DNA from: Symsagittifera roscoffensis
Lineage: Eukaryota > Xenacoelomorpha > Acoela > Convolutidae
Reading direction: 5' to 3'
DNA: 64,000 nt
Assembly: GCF_963678635.1 (NCBI RefSeq)
Contig: NC_087067.1
Span: forward strand, 45,892,515 to 45,956,514
Shown here: positions 34,892 to 45,660 of the stretch, piece after piece
Layout: each line of letters starts with the position of its first letter
How positions within the stretch are numbered: position 1 is the stretch's first letter
Notes under the pieces: generated by a model
What the model was told of the DNA's origin: nothing
Databases searched by the model: none
Seen by the model: the letters and a program-made list of their open reading frames with translations, nothing else
Made by a program: the position numbers and the translations under genes

Positions 34892-36058
34892 TTACGAACA
34901 AATTTTTTTTGGAGCATGTTGCTGAAGAGCACTAGAAATTAAATAAATCATCGTCGAGAACATGTTTTGTGCGTCTGTACATTGATATAAGAGATACCAA
35001 GGAAGAGCGGAGAGTGTATTGCAAAATTCATTTTTCTGAGAATTTTTCTTATTGAAAGTCGAAATTATCCTCGGTAAACTTTTGCTGCATTTTATATCCG
35101 TCAAAATAAATGAAGCAAAATGGTCGGTTTTATAAGGTGTATCAAAACAAAATTCAAAGCCGTTTGTTTCATAGTCACTGATAATGTAGTCGATATGAGT
35201 TTTATTTGAGGAACTAATTCTGGTCTCATCGTTTGGACAAAAAACCTTCAATCCATATGGAATAATTATAAAATCTAAATTTTCTTTTTCTTTGCTATCC
35301 AGATAATTTATGTTATAATCACCCAGAAGCGTAATTTTATTAGAAACTGAAAATGCATTATCTACGTTAAGCATTAATTGTTCCAAAAAATCAATAAAGT
35401 TTGATCTGCTTGGATTATAACACAAATTAACTAACATTTTTTCTTTACTGGAAATGTTAAATGTAGATTTGCACTCAACCCACACTGACTCATATTTTTC
35501 TTTATCAAATTAAATTAAATCAGGCCTCAATTTCGGAGCCAATTTGACTGGTATATATAACAAAAAGCCATCGCCTTTCTTTTTTACCGCTGATTGCCTA
35601 TCATATCTGAACATCGCATGCGTTCTAGGGTGGAGATTCCATAAATTGTCACTATCTTCTTTTTTAAGCCACGTTTCGGAAATTCCTATAATCGTAATTT
35701 TGCCCATATCATCAAAAACAAATTTCAATTGCATCCGTTTTCTAATAATACTTTGAAAATTCAAATGAACAAATTTAAAATTTGCACAATTTTTTGAGCA
35801 GATACCGTAGACTGTTTCAATGGTTTCAATAAGACCAGGGTTTTTTTCAACATCCCCACTTTGGTTCAGTAACAACGCAAAAAGGAAAAGATGAGTCAGT
35901 GTGGTAGCTCTCCGCTCATTTATCCCACATTTCGATGATAATATCTTTTGATGGCAGCTTAGATAGCCCCAGTAAACAATGGTTTTTTCTATATTTTCCA
36001 TCTGAGCCTTGGAAATTAGAAAAATTGCACAAAACAACCAGAATTTAATATTCAGCAT
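34892..36058 (-). pseudogene. LINE AP-endonuclease with 2A-like leader, nonsense-broken
   Basis: Begins within the last codons of ORF1 (overlap of 14 bases, different frame). After about 70 residues comes the 2A-like GDVEKNPG. Endonuclease motifs follow: HLNFQSI, IGISETWL, LLGDYNINYL, THIDYIISD and YKTDHFASF. A TAA near 35511 interrupts the frame between the first two and the last three. Known function: nicks target DNA for target-primed reverse transcription. Confidence 0.85.
35834..35875 (-). other. 2A-like ribosome-skipping motif, proline changed
   Basis: The residues LLLNQSGDVEKNPG match the 2A consensus DxExNPG, but the next residue is Leu (CTT) where active 2A has Pro (CCT), a one-base change. 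Such motifs sit at the start of ORF2 in several invertebrate CR1/L2 elements. Without the proline, skipping should be lost or weak. Confidence 0.8.
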
Positions 36059-37109
36059 AATAAATTAAATAAATTAAATAATCGCCAAAGTTTGCACCAA
36101 GAAAAAATGCGAAACTAGTATTTCCTAAAGAATTTTGCACCGTTTTTTTTTTGAAAAATTGTATCATTTCTGCCGTTTTTGGATCTAAATTTGATGATTG
36201 TTGGGTTTGCTTCATTCTGGGGCGGGTTGTAATCTCACATGTGTTTGCATTAATATCAGAACCTCTAAAAGAATCTCTAAAACTTTGCACCAAAATTTCA
36301 ACACCCCCATCAGAAGGATGCAAACCATCCGAGCTAAGCGCATCGGTATTTTGACTAAAATTTGTGTTTATGTCTAAAATATCCAATTTTACTTCGCCCA
36401 AATCCTTTACATTCCGTACTAAATTAAGAATTTGCTTGTTTAGCTTCTGTACATTTGGATTAAAATCTTTTCTAAAAGCGCCTAAGGGAGTTACAGTACA
36501 TAGTGAAATTGTTTCTGGGGAGAATTTATGATTTACGAGATAAATTAGTTTTTCTAAGCTACTCACGGCTTCCTTTGCGTCGAAATCATTTGAGAGGCAG
36601 TCATTTATTCCAAATAGCGTAATTACATGTTTAAAATGTCGCGATTTACTGTTTCTCACGCGTTCCAGCAATGCAGAAATTTTGTGCCCACCAAATCCTC
36701 TCGCCAACACATTTTCCGATATTTGTTCCCCATTGATTCTGTTAACCATTGAGTCTCCCAGTAATAGGCCAGAATATTCTCCTTCTCGTGGTAAAAATAA
36801 ATGGTTTCGTTGTTGGTCGAATTTTTCTTCTTGAATATTGGTTGCTTGTATTTTGATTTCTTGGTTATTCTTGCTTTCTTGGTTATTTTCGCTTCGTTTG
36901 TTCTGATTTCTGCTCCGAGTTTCAATCTTGCTCCATTCATTTTCAAAATTGTTTTCTGCAATTTTCGAATTGCCCGTGTTTTTAAAATTTTCTAGATCAA
37001 TAAATTTGTTTCTTTTTTCTTCATCTTTCGTTGATACAGTTAAGTTTTCGATAATTCGTTTAAAATAAGTAACATTTTCGATCAAGTCTTTATACAGCTC
37101 GTATTTCAA
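36045..37109 (-). CDS. LINE ORF1 with SGNH-hydrolase (esterase) domain
   Basis: An intact 354-residue frame. Residues 1-110 are charged and Asn/Lys/Glu-rich, probably coiled coil or nucleic-acid binding. The SGNH domain follows: block I LLLGDSMVNRI (GDS at 118-120), block III LFGIND (167-170) and block V SSDGLHPSDGG with Asp261 and His264. The catalytic Ser-Asp-His set is therefore present. CR1-type ORF1 proteins with this esterase are known; their role may be lipid or membrane association. This is the only unbroken ORF of the element. Overlapping frames at 36656-36961 are shadows. Confidence 0.8.
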   Translation of the reverse strand: MKYELYKDLIENVTYFKRIIENLTVSTKDEEKRNKFIDLENFKNTGNSKIAENNFENEWSKIETRSRNQNKRSENNQESKNNQEIKIQATNIQEEKFDQQRNHLFLPREGEYSGLLLGDSMVNRINGEQISENVLARGFGGHKISALLERVRNSKSRHFKHVITLFGINDCLSNDFDAKEAVSSLEKLIYLVNHKFSPETISLCTVTPLGAFRKDFNPNVQKLNKQILNLVRNVKDLGEVKLDILDINTNFSQNTDALSSDGLHPSDGGVEILVQSFRDSFRGSDINANTCEITTRPRMKQTQQSSNLDPKTAEMIQFFKKKTVQNSLGNTSFAFFLGANFGDYLIYLIYYAEY

Positions 37110-37242
37110 TTAGTCGTTCAAATTTCGGAAAGTTTCGAGGTCAAACATGTTGGCGATTAAAAGCGAAATTAAAAATAAGACATTAAAATGAACCGACTGA
37201 TCGCTAGAAATTTAAATTGGTTGTGATAGAAATAAGTTTTGT

Positions 37243-37325
37243 GAACACAGTTTTTACGTGGGGAAATCAGTGAACAAAAAAAAGAAATCTGACGTCAAAC
37301 TGAGCCGTTTTAGATTGACCAATTT
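37243..37325 (-). repeat. inverted repeat, right arm
   Basis: Complement of the 32324-32401 arm, including the shared GACGTCAGATTTC or GACGTCGGATTTC block and the T8 run. It lies just upstream, in the element's direction, of the LINE ORF1. Confidence 0.8.
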
Positions 37326-37613
37326 CGTTCAGATTCATTGACCGATTGGATATTTACAATACCAACGCTTTGTAAATTCATTTTAAAAATGGCTAGAGAT
37401 CATACTGCCAGGAATTGAAGTATCGGTGTTGAATTGGCAGTTATAGTTAGGCCTCCCTTGCTATCTCAGCAAAAATGACAGTCGAAAAACTAGTGGGCGA
37501 GGCAATGGGTCGAACGAAGCAAGTCGGCCAGGAGCAAAGGTTCACAGGTTAACTTCTGATCTGTAGGCCTCCCAGGCCTCTGTCGACCAGCTTTTTCTTG
37601 TACGTCCATTTCG

Positions 37614-38676
37614 TCATTCCATAAACGATGCGTCATATATTTCAGACGCCCATAGTTTGTCTAGTCTTGATTTTGAAACGTGTACACTCTCGCTTGATAT
37701 TACTGCTTCGGGTAACGAGTTCCAGTCGTTGATGGCTGCAACTGTAAAAAATTTTTGTCTAGCAGTAGTTCTGGTCTTCTTGGTCACAATCTTGAAAGGG
37801 TTTTTTCTTTTCTCTCTTTCGTTGGTTGTAAAAAATCGTTCAGTCGCTGCTGTATCGTATAGACCGTTCAGAATTTTGAAGACTTCAATCATTCTACCGC
37901 GTTTGCGTCAATACTCGAGTGTTGGTAGTTTCAAAATCAGAAGTCGTTTCGAGTAGCTGTATTTTACGTATACCTCAAATAAGTTTCGTTGCGCGTCGCT
38001 GAACATTTTCAATACTAATTTTTTCTTTTTTAAGGTATGGATTCCATGCCTGATTTGCATACTCCAGATGTGCTCTTACTAAGGCTTTGTACAGGGTCGT
38101 TAGAATTTCAGAGGTCAGGTTCACGAAACTTTTCCTGATTATCGCGACTATACTGTTTGCCACTTTCGTCTTCTTGGCGATATGCTCACGGTATTGTAAT
38201 CTTGAATCAACGATAACTCCCAGATCTTTCTCTGATTCAACTTTACTTAGTTGTTTTCCGCCATATAAGGTATAGTTCCGTTCAGATTGTTTCGTTCTTC
38301 CCGTTAGCGTGCGTGTATGACATTTTGTCAGATTGAACTTCATTAAACTGCTTTTAGCCCATTTGAAAATTTCATTCAGGTCAAAATCTAGTTTTTCCTC
38401 TTGAGTTTCAACAGTAATTGATCTGAATATTTTGGCGTCATCTGCGTATAGAAGCATAGGGAATGTAATGCCATTCGTCATCGAGTTGGTGTTCAGCAAA
38501 AAAAGTATTGGTCCCAGGACGGATTCTTGTGGGACTCCGTTGACAACTGGTGCCGACTCTGAAAAGTTTTCGATTACCACTACCCGTTGCCTCCTATCCG
38601 TTAAGAATGCTGTGATCCAGTCTAGAGTTTTCTCTTTGATCCCATATTTGAGCTCTTCAATTGCTGGGGTCTTCAA
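37614..38676 (-). mobile_element. second LINE, 5'-truncated, RT and C-terminus
   Basis: A 233-codon frame (37975-38676) carries RT motifs VPQESVLGPILFLL (the usual Gly is mutated to Glu), LLYADDAKIFRSI and SEKDLGVIVDSRLQY. A second frame (37614-37892) carries the C-terminal block MIEVFKILNGLYD and AAINDWNSLPEAVI. The two are separated by a frame break near 37900-37975. The 5' end stops at about 38676, next to degenerate copia sequence, with a near-duplicated phrase AATTGAAGAGC at the junction. The element is dead. Confidence 0.85.
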
Positions 38677-38689
38677 CTTGCGGGCTCTT

Positions 38690-41600
38690 CAATTACTGGG
38701 CTACAATTTTACTGTGGAGAGACCAAATTTGTGCACGACGTGGCTATTTTTTGTACCAGCTTTGAATCCTACTACATTTGGAGGACCCCAATGGCACGCT
38801 GTTAAGGATTGGTGGCAAGGGATCAGTCGAAACAGCGATCAAGGGCTGCAAAGATGCTGCGGGGAGTTGCCCTTTTAACGACGTGCTGTTTTTGCCGAGC
38901 TGCAAACTGAGATTGCTGAGTGAGAGTTAAGCGACGCCCAGAAGATCAACCTTCTTTTTTGCTGCAGGTGCTTCTCATCTACAAATGTCCACTGGGGATA
39001 GCTACCTATGAAGCAACATGACAATTTTCTGTAAAAAAACTTCATGAGGAGCCTGAGGACTCTAGTGACGGAGACAACCAGGGATATCAGCGAGGCAACG
39101 CAGTGGTACCGACGAGCGTGATCATTCATTAATAGGTTAATGTGGACCAGATAGTTATGTGAAAGGGTTAGAGCTTCCATGATAACTGAAGCAGCAAAAC
39201 CAAAAAAGACTGAAAGCAGAGCACCGACAGGGGGACAACAGCGCGTCACTGATATTTATTGACTATTCGAAAAACGAGCAGGACTTGAGATTCATTGACG
39301 ACTTCAGTCGACTAGCTGCTGTCTAGTACTCGTAGAAGGATGAAGCTCCACTGATATTGGGTCTGTGCTTGCGCTAACGAAATGCCTGCGAATAGACCGG
39401 ATGAGTATTCATCAAAAGCGTTGAGGTGATTTTGCACAGAGTCCATGGTGAAACCAGAACTCATAGTTCTCATTACTCCTCAATAGAATTGCTTAGCAGG
39501 AAGTTTCAACAGAATTATGAACAAGATCATTCGATGTTTTTTTTAGCTACTGAAGAATATCTGATGTGAGCAAAGTCGACAGCTGTGTGGGGTCGCATTT
39601 AGGTCCCATATCATTTAAAGAAACGCGACATTTCAATGACGCAGATTACCTAGGGGAAACGATCAAAATTCAGCAGTTGCCTGTTTTACAATCGGGTTCG
39701 AGACAGCGGGTAAAAACTGAATCCAAAGGGCAATAGAACAAAAGTCGTCGGTTGAGATGAAGAGAGCAAAGTTTATTTGCAGGTGGATCCAAGAAAAATT
39801 TAAGTGTTGCGTGCAAGAAGAGTGACTCTCCCTGAAAGTATAGTCCCGACTATAGCAAGGTTGACAGTGAGTCATCGCATAACCCTAAGTTATCGATAGA
39901 GGGAGTGCATTGATATTGAGAAGCCAAGCACGATGACGGAAAACGCATCAACTGATGGTTATACTACAGCTTCAAGGGGACTGCTGAGTAGGTCTTGGTC
40001 GCGGAACAAAAATTATATCATCATTTAACTGACGCGGAACCCACCTACCCGATATGGACTGGACTACATCCATGTTTCAGCAGATTGAACTGAAGTTTAA
40101 AAAAGCTATTCAGAGACGGTGTCTGGCTCCGACTAAGTGCAGTGGCTCGCAGCGATCGCTTTGGAAGTACAGTTTCGGGAAGCCAGGAGAACATGGAATT
40201 TTTTGATAGAGCACAATCTCGTAAGGTTTTTCCTGGAAGCTATGTTCCTGCTTCGGAGTGAGATACGGTGGTTTAATTGGACTGTTTCAAAGTCTGATAT
40301 GTAGAGTATAGCTTCATACAGGTGGAGTCATTCGATTTCAACGGACTTTTGCAACGACCTGGCAACTGAAAATGAAGAATCTGGCTTTTTTGCACAATTG
40401 ATTTTTTACTTCGACAATTTGATGTGCAGTCATCCTTCCTTGGCAATCTCTTAATAAAGAATGTGTTTATGCAGCAGTCAAAAGGGTTCAGTAGCAATGG
40501 CAACCAAGTGTGCTTGCTACTACAAAATTTCGGCAGATAGGAAGAGACAGCTACCAGACGATGAGCCCTTTCCTATTTGAGTAAGGTTTCCAAAGAATCA
40601 AAATGGCTTCCGTTTATTCATTATGACGGGAACAGACAATGCAACGATCGATGTGCTGGTTTAAGTGTTGATATTGGGTTTGGTTTCAATTTTTCTATGT
40701 GCTGGTGTCGTTTGGGTTTGAGCGATAACATCATCATTGGGTGCAGACGTCATGGCGAAGTTGAAAAGATGAGGGGGCCTTCGTCCGAACGATTCAAGAT
40801 TGATGAAAAATGCTCCTTTTCATGGTTTCTGGGAATGCAGGTCAAGCAGCCACGTGGATCGGTAACAGAGAATGAAACTAATTAAATCGATGAGTGCTAG
40901 AAACGTAAGACTAGCTGATGGCCCAAAAGTGGGCACAGCACGGTTGTTAGGACACAAATATCAAAAAAGGGCTGCATTGGGTCAGCAGAGGCAGTGTCGA
41001 CAAAGGCTGAGAACTAGAGAGATCTTGTTGGCTCATTTTTGTATATGGTGAAGCAAACAAGATCGAATATACTAGCTACTCTGTCGCAACTCTAAACTTT
41101 CCTGAAGAATTTATGAAGATTACACTGGATGGCTTCAAAGAAGGTTCTTCGTTATCTGAAGAGTAGAAAAGATCTGGAGCTGTGCTACAATAATGAGGCT
41201 GATGAAGTAAAACTGGGTGAATCAACAGACATTGATTGGGCAGGATTAGAGGATAGTAGGTCAAATACTAGCTACAGTTTCCAATTGCAGAAGGCAGGGG
41301 AAGCAATCAGTTGAGTCATCAATAAGTAAACAACTTCTGGTATACCTACCAGTAAGGATGAGTACCAAGCAATGGCACCAGCGACTCAAAAATTCTATAT
41401 TTACAATCACTTCTCGATGATATTGACATGGCAAAAGCCAGACCAACAATCTTTAAGAAGGACAACCAGGGCTGTATCAAGATTTGCAATTTTTCTATTA
41501 TGCAAAAGCTGACGAAGCACAATGACGCAACGCATTTTTTTGGAGAACCTACGAAATATGAGACACTCGAACTCCTGATTTGCCCTATGAAAACCATGGA

Positions 41601-41711
41601 AGCAGACTTGTTGACAAAATATCTAAGCAAGTGTAAGTTGAATCGACGTCGCCACCCTTAGCGGGTCATAGCCTGATATTAGAAAAATCAGATTTAAACT
41701 GAGTGGGGGCG
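38690..41711 (+). mobile_element. degenerate Ty1/copia pol, integrase to RNase H
   Basis: No frame is open for long, but fragments in order identify copia. Integrase pieces are FIDDFSRL near 39290 and FCTES...ITPQ near 39430-39490. RT end: LSDNIIIG and SFSWFLGMQV (40577-40885). RNase H: KVLRYLKSRKDLELCY and DIDWAGLEDSRSNTSY (41129-41314). C-terminus: KKDNQGCIKICN, MEADLLTKYLSK (41428-41661). A polypurine tract GAGTGGGGGCG (41701-41711) precedes a TGAGGTCC start at 41713, as expected for the 3' LTR. The RT core YVDD has decayed to LSDN. No 5' LTR was found. Confidence 0.8.
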
Positions 41712-41712
41712 T

Positions 41713-44590
41713 TGAGGTCCGAAAATTTAAGGTTAAAAACACCAAATAAAAAGATTAAATTGGCGGAGGTCAATTGGTCAAATATGACTTAACTCAGTCT
41801 AGGTCAACTTATCACAACAAATCAATTATATTTTATAACTGATGCTTCTTGTCATGTCAGTTTTATGATTTTTTAAATTTTTGTCAGCAATGATTACTTT
41901 TTCCTCATACTCATTTCAATCATCAAAATTATTTTCACTCTCTCAGAGTGTAGAGAGATTTTTGTAAATATTCATTGTGGTTTTCCCAATTCGACTGGCT
42001 TTGCTACAATTTCTATGTCAGTCAGAGTCTTCAAGACAAAATTTGGCTCATTTTTTTTCTGTTTGAAGCCCGCGTAGTAGCCAGCTGGTTTTCGGTTTTC
42101 GTTTTTCAACTTTTCAGAACAAAATTTTTAACACTTTCAATGAAGAACGTTATTGAACGTTGCAGTTGGACATTTTGAACTGATTTATTGTTAAGACTTA
42201 AGACTTTGAATCTTTAGTCTTGGAAATTAAACTACCTTCTTGATTAATAAAACTCAATCCAAGTCTTAAAACCATCAAAATAGAGGAAAAAACAAGAAAC
42301 AAATCAAATATCACTGCTGGCTTTGATTTTGTGCATGTTTGACGAGCTCCCTATGAAATTCAAGGAGACAAGTTTGTCAAGTAGCTCTCTGTGGAAATTG
42401 GCGCCTAGCCTGATGAATGAAGTGAAACGTCGCTGTACTGGCTGAGTTTGGCTGAGATTGTTACTGGCATGAAAATTTTTTTATTTTTGTTTTTTTTTCA
42501 TTTTTTAAAAGCCTACATCCTTTTATCATGTGTAAAAAGATTCTCCTCGACCCAGTCAAACTTAGTTTCGTACTTTTTGTCACACATTAATAGCGAGCAA
42601 AAACAATAATGATTGAACAAACGGAATATGTTTGAAAGCTACAGGACTTTAAATCGGGTTAGTTGTTTTGGCCTTTTGAGCTGATATCATAATGATGAGA
42701 ATGTATTTTTGTCATTTGAAACGTTGTTACACGTTTTGTGCATCATCAATTGAAACAAAAATTTTACCAAGTGCTCAATAGTTATCAAAAATTGTCAAAA
42801 CACAACTACTATTTACTAAAACGTTTAATTCCCTAACATGGGAAGTTATGTTAAAACACGTTTTTATAATAGCACATTGTTTACAAAGGCAGGCATCGAC
42901 AATTGCAAAATTTTTCAGTTCCTCGGGAAATGAGGAAAATTTTTCTTGGCCGATCAGAAGTTTGCGCAGTATGATACAAGCGTAAGTCACTTTTAAACTA
43001 TGAAAATATGGCTTCTGCTGACTTTTCTCTTGTCTATGTTATTTACTTGAAGTTTTAGGCTCAGCGGTAAAAACTTAAGTTACCCTGAGCTTATTTTTTG
43101 TCTCTGAGAATGAGTGCGGCTCAGAAATTTATGCATTAAAAACTTGGTTCGAGATAACAAAACTTAAGGAGAAAATCTTAAAAAAGTACGGAGAGTATTT
43201 AGAATAACAACTTAATAATTGGTTTTGAAACTATAGCATTCAAAAAATTTTCAAAGTTTTCAGATTTTTTAAGATTGTAAAGGTTAAAAGTCATGTTGTG
43301 TACAAATTTAAGCGTAATGTTTTTAAAGCAGCAACTTAGAAACGCTCTTGGACTCCGTTCATTTTCAATAATTTGAAGAAAACAGAAACAAACTGTAGAA
43401 AATATTACCGAAGATAGATGACTTGAACTAGTTTACTGGAAACTTGCAGAGCTATTATCTAGGCTTGCTTTTTTGGGAAACGTTTTTTGCGTCTTTTTGG
43501 AAACATAATTTAGGTGTAAGACTTTGCTTGGTATGTGCTCGGATCCAGATCTTCTCTTTCCAATTTCTCAACATTTCAGACTTTTGCTCTGCGACGTCCC
43601 TGCAATGCCTGTTTTTAACCTCGACCGCATTTTCCAGGTCATAACAGGCAAGTGATCCATCATGCGCTGCGACTTTTTTAAGGCTCATTGGGTTGCCGAG
43701 GCTCGAGAAAATGGCTGTCCTTATCAAGGTTATGTTTCATCCTCCTTAATATCACTTTTTTTAGCAGCAACAACACGTTTATCTGCTCTTTTCAGAATTT
43801 CACATACGTCCGGTGTTGGCAGAAAATGATGGCATTAATTTCTTCTCGTTTCAACTGCAGATATTCAGTTAGTTCGGCCGATGGACATGGTCTGTGAAAA
43901 CTATTGATACTACATCGTGCCAAACGTTGACATCTCTCCCTGGCAGTAGTTGTTCTTAAAACAGTGTTCTCAGATTTTTTTGCTCAAATCGTCGTGTTTC
44001 GACTCATAAACAGCCTTTTCACAGCGTAATAATTTTTTAAAAAAATTTTTTGTTTCGTTCTTCAGTATCCAAGGTCATTATATTCCCAAATATTAAACAA
44101 ACACATACCACCAAAACAAATTCAATTTGAAGAAAACAGTAATTGCAGAGATTACATCAACAAATTGGAAATAAAAAAAACCGTTGTGTAAAACTCGTTT
44201 CTAGTTTTTGAAAAAACGACGTTTTATTGTTGGTTTTAAGGGTAAAATTGTTCAAATTTTTCAGCTTATTTTTTAAAACATTTTTTTCAATTAAAACAAT
44301 GTCAATGAAAATTTGAATTAGTAAAATCAAACTTTTTTGCACATTTGCGCATTGTCAAGATTTCAAAGTACAATTTATAAAAAAAATATCAATGATCGAG
44401 AACCACCTAAGTCAAATATAAATAAAATGCAATATATAGAAAAATTAGAAACCAAAAGTAAACAACTAACAATATGTAACAATTTCAGTTTAGCATAATC
44501 TTTTTATAGGCTTTTAGTTTTTTAGTTTTATTTTTTGAGGAATTTTTTCAACAAAATTTTTTAAAATTCTTTTTGTGTAGTTTTTTTCTG
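41713..44590 (+). repeat. downstream module A (LTR start and attached sequence)
   Basis: Starts TGAGGTCCGAAAAT directly after the copia polypurine tract and stays homologous to 49648-52205 and 52962-56800 for over 2 kb. The first part should be the 3' LTR. I could not find its CA end, so the rest may be flanking DNA co-duplicated with it. Around 43455-43860 the minus strand carries an exon-like frame (QLKREEINAIIFCQHRT followed by a GTATGT donor, then VEVKNRHCRDVAEQKSE) shared by all modules. Its origin is unknown; it may be a captured host exon. Confidence 0.6.
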
Positions 44591-45660
44591 CTCTGTTTTA
44601 ATTCTTTTCGAGTAGATTTTTTCTGCTGTGTTTCTCTGTAATTGATCTGAATATTTTGGCGTCATCTGCGTATAGAAGCATAGGGGATGTAATGACATCC
44701 GTCATCGAGTTGATGTAAAGCAAAAAAAGTATTGGTCCCAGGACAGATCCTTGTGGGACTCCGCTGACAACTGGTGCCCACTCCGAAAAGCTTTCGTTTA
44801 CCACTACCCGTTGCCTCCTATCCGCTAAGAATGCTTTGATCCAGTCTAAAGTTTTCCCTTTGATCCCATATTTGGGCTCTTCAAATGCTGGGGTCTTCAA
44901 CTTGCGGGCTCTTCAATTGCTGGGCTACATTTTTTTTACTGTGGAGAGACCAAATTTGTGCATAACGTGGCTATTTTTTGTACCAGCTTTGACTCCTACT
45001 ACCTTTGGAGGACCCCAATGGCACGCTGTTAAGGATTGCTGCCAAGGGACCAGTCGAAACAGCGATCAAGGGCTGCAAAGATGCTGCGGGGAGTTGCCCT
45101 TTTAACGACGTGCTGTTTTTGCCGAGCTGCAAACTGAGATTGCTGAGTGAGAGTTAAGCGACGCCCAGAAGATCAACCTTCTTTTTTGCTGCAGGTGCTT
45201 CTCATCTACAAATGTCAACTGGGGGATAGCTACCTATGAAGCAACATGGCAATTTTCTGTAAAGAAACTTCATGAGGAGCCTGAGGACTCTAGTGACGGA
45301 GACAACCAGCGATACCAGTGAATATAATAATAGTTATTAATAGTTCAATAATAGTTAATGTGGACGAGATAGTTATGCGAAAGGGTTAGAGCTTCCATGA
45401 TAACTGAAGCAGCAAAACCAAAAAAGACTGAAAGCAGAGCACCGGCAGGGGGACAACAGCGCGTCACTGATATTTATTGACTATTCGAAAAACGAGCAGG
45501 ACTTGAGATTCATTGACGACTTCAGTCGACTAGCTGCTGTCTAGTACTCGTAGAAGGTTGAAGGTCCACTGATATTGTGTCTGTGCTTGCGCTACCGAAT
45601 TGCCTGCGTATAGACCGGAAGCGTATAGTATTCATCAAAAGCGTTGAGGAGATTTGTAGA
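43392..45660. repeat. 2,269-bp tandem duplication, first copy
   Basis: Every open frame in this block recurs exactly 2,269 bases later with an identical translation (for example 43455-43727 and 45724-45996, 44598-44900 and 46867-47169). The bases I compared are also identical. The block starts at ACTGTAGAAAATATTACC. The junction reads GAGATTTGTAGA, then ACTGTAGAAAAT, showing a short repeated TGTAGAA at the breakpoint. Confidence 0.9.
44598..44900 (-). mobile_element. LINE fragment inside duplication, copy 1
   Basis: A 100-codon piece of the second LINE's RT (GVPQGSVLGPILFLLYINSM, LLYADDAKIFRSI), here with the intact Gly that 38676 lacks. It is truncated on both sides. Its 5' end abuts copia sequence with the same junction as at 38676, so the LINE-copia join predates the copies. 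The sequence at 46867-47169 is an identical second copy. Confidence 0.85.

Larger units (their letters stand above)
32510..37235 (-). mobile_element. CR1/L2-like LINE, full-length layout but broken
   Basis: Read on the minus strand, the order is SGNH-type ORF1 (36045-37109), 2A-like motif and AP-endonuclease (34892-36058), connector (34513-34932), reverse transcriptase (32849 to about 34310). This order is known from CR1/L2-group non-LTR retrotransposons. An in-frame TAA breaks the endonuclease near 35511, and frame changes occur near 34910 and 33960. The element is therefore dead, although its order and most motifs survive. The ends are approximate; no poly(A) tail or target-site duplication could be fixed, and both sides abut the flanking inverted repeats. 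Confidence 0.85.

Noticed and set aside
36656-36961. Second frames inside the LINE ORF1
   Set aside because: They overlap the intact SGNH frame and carry no motif.
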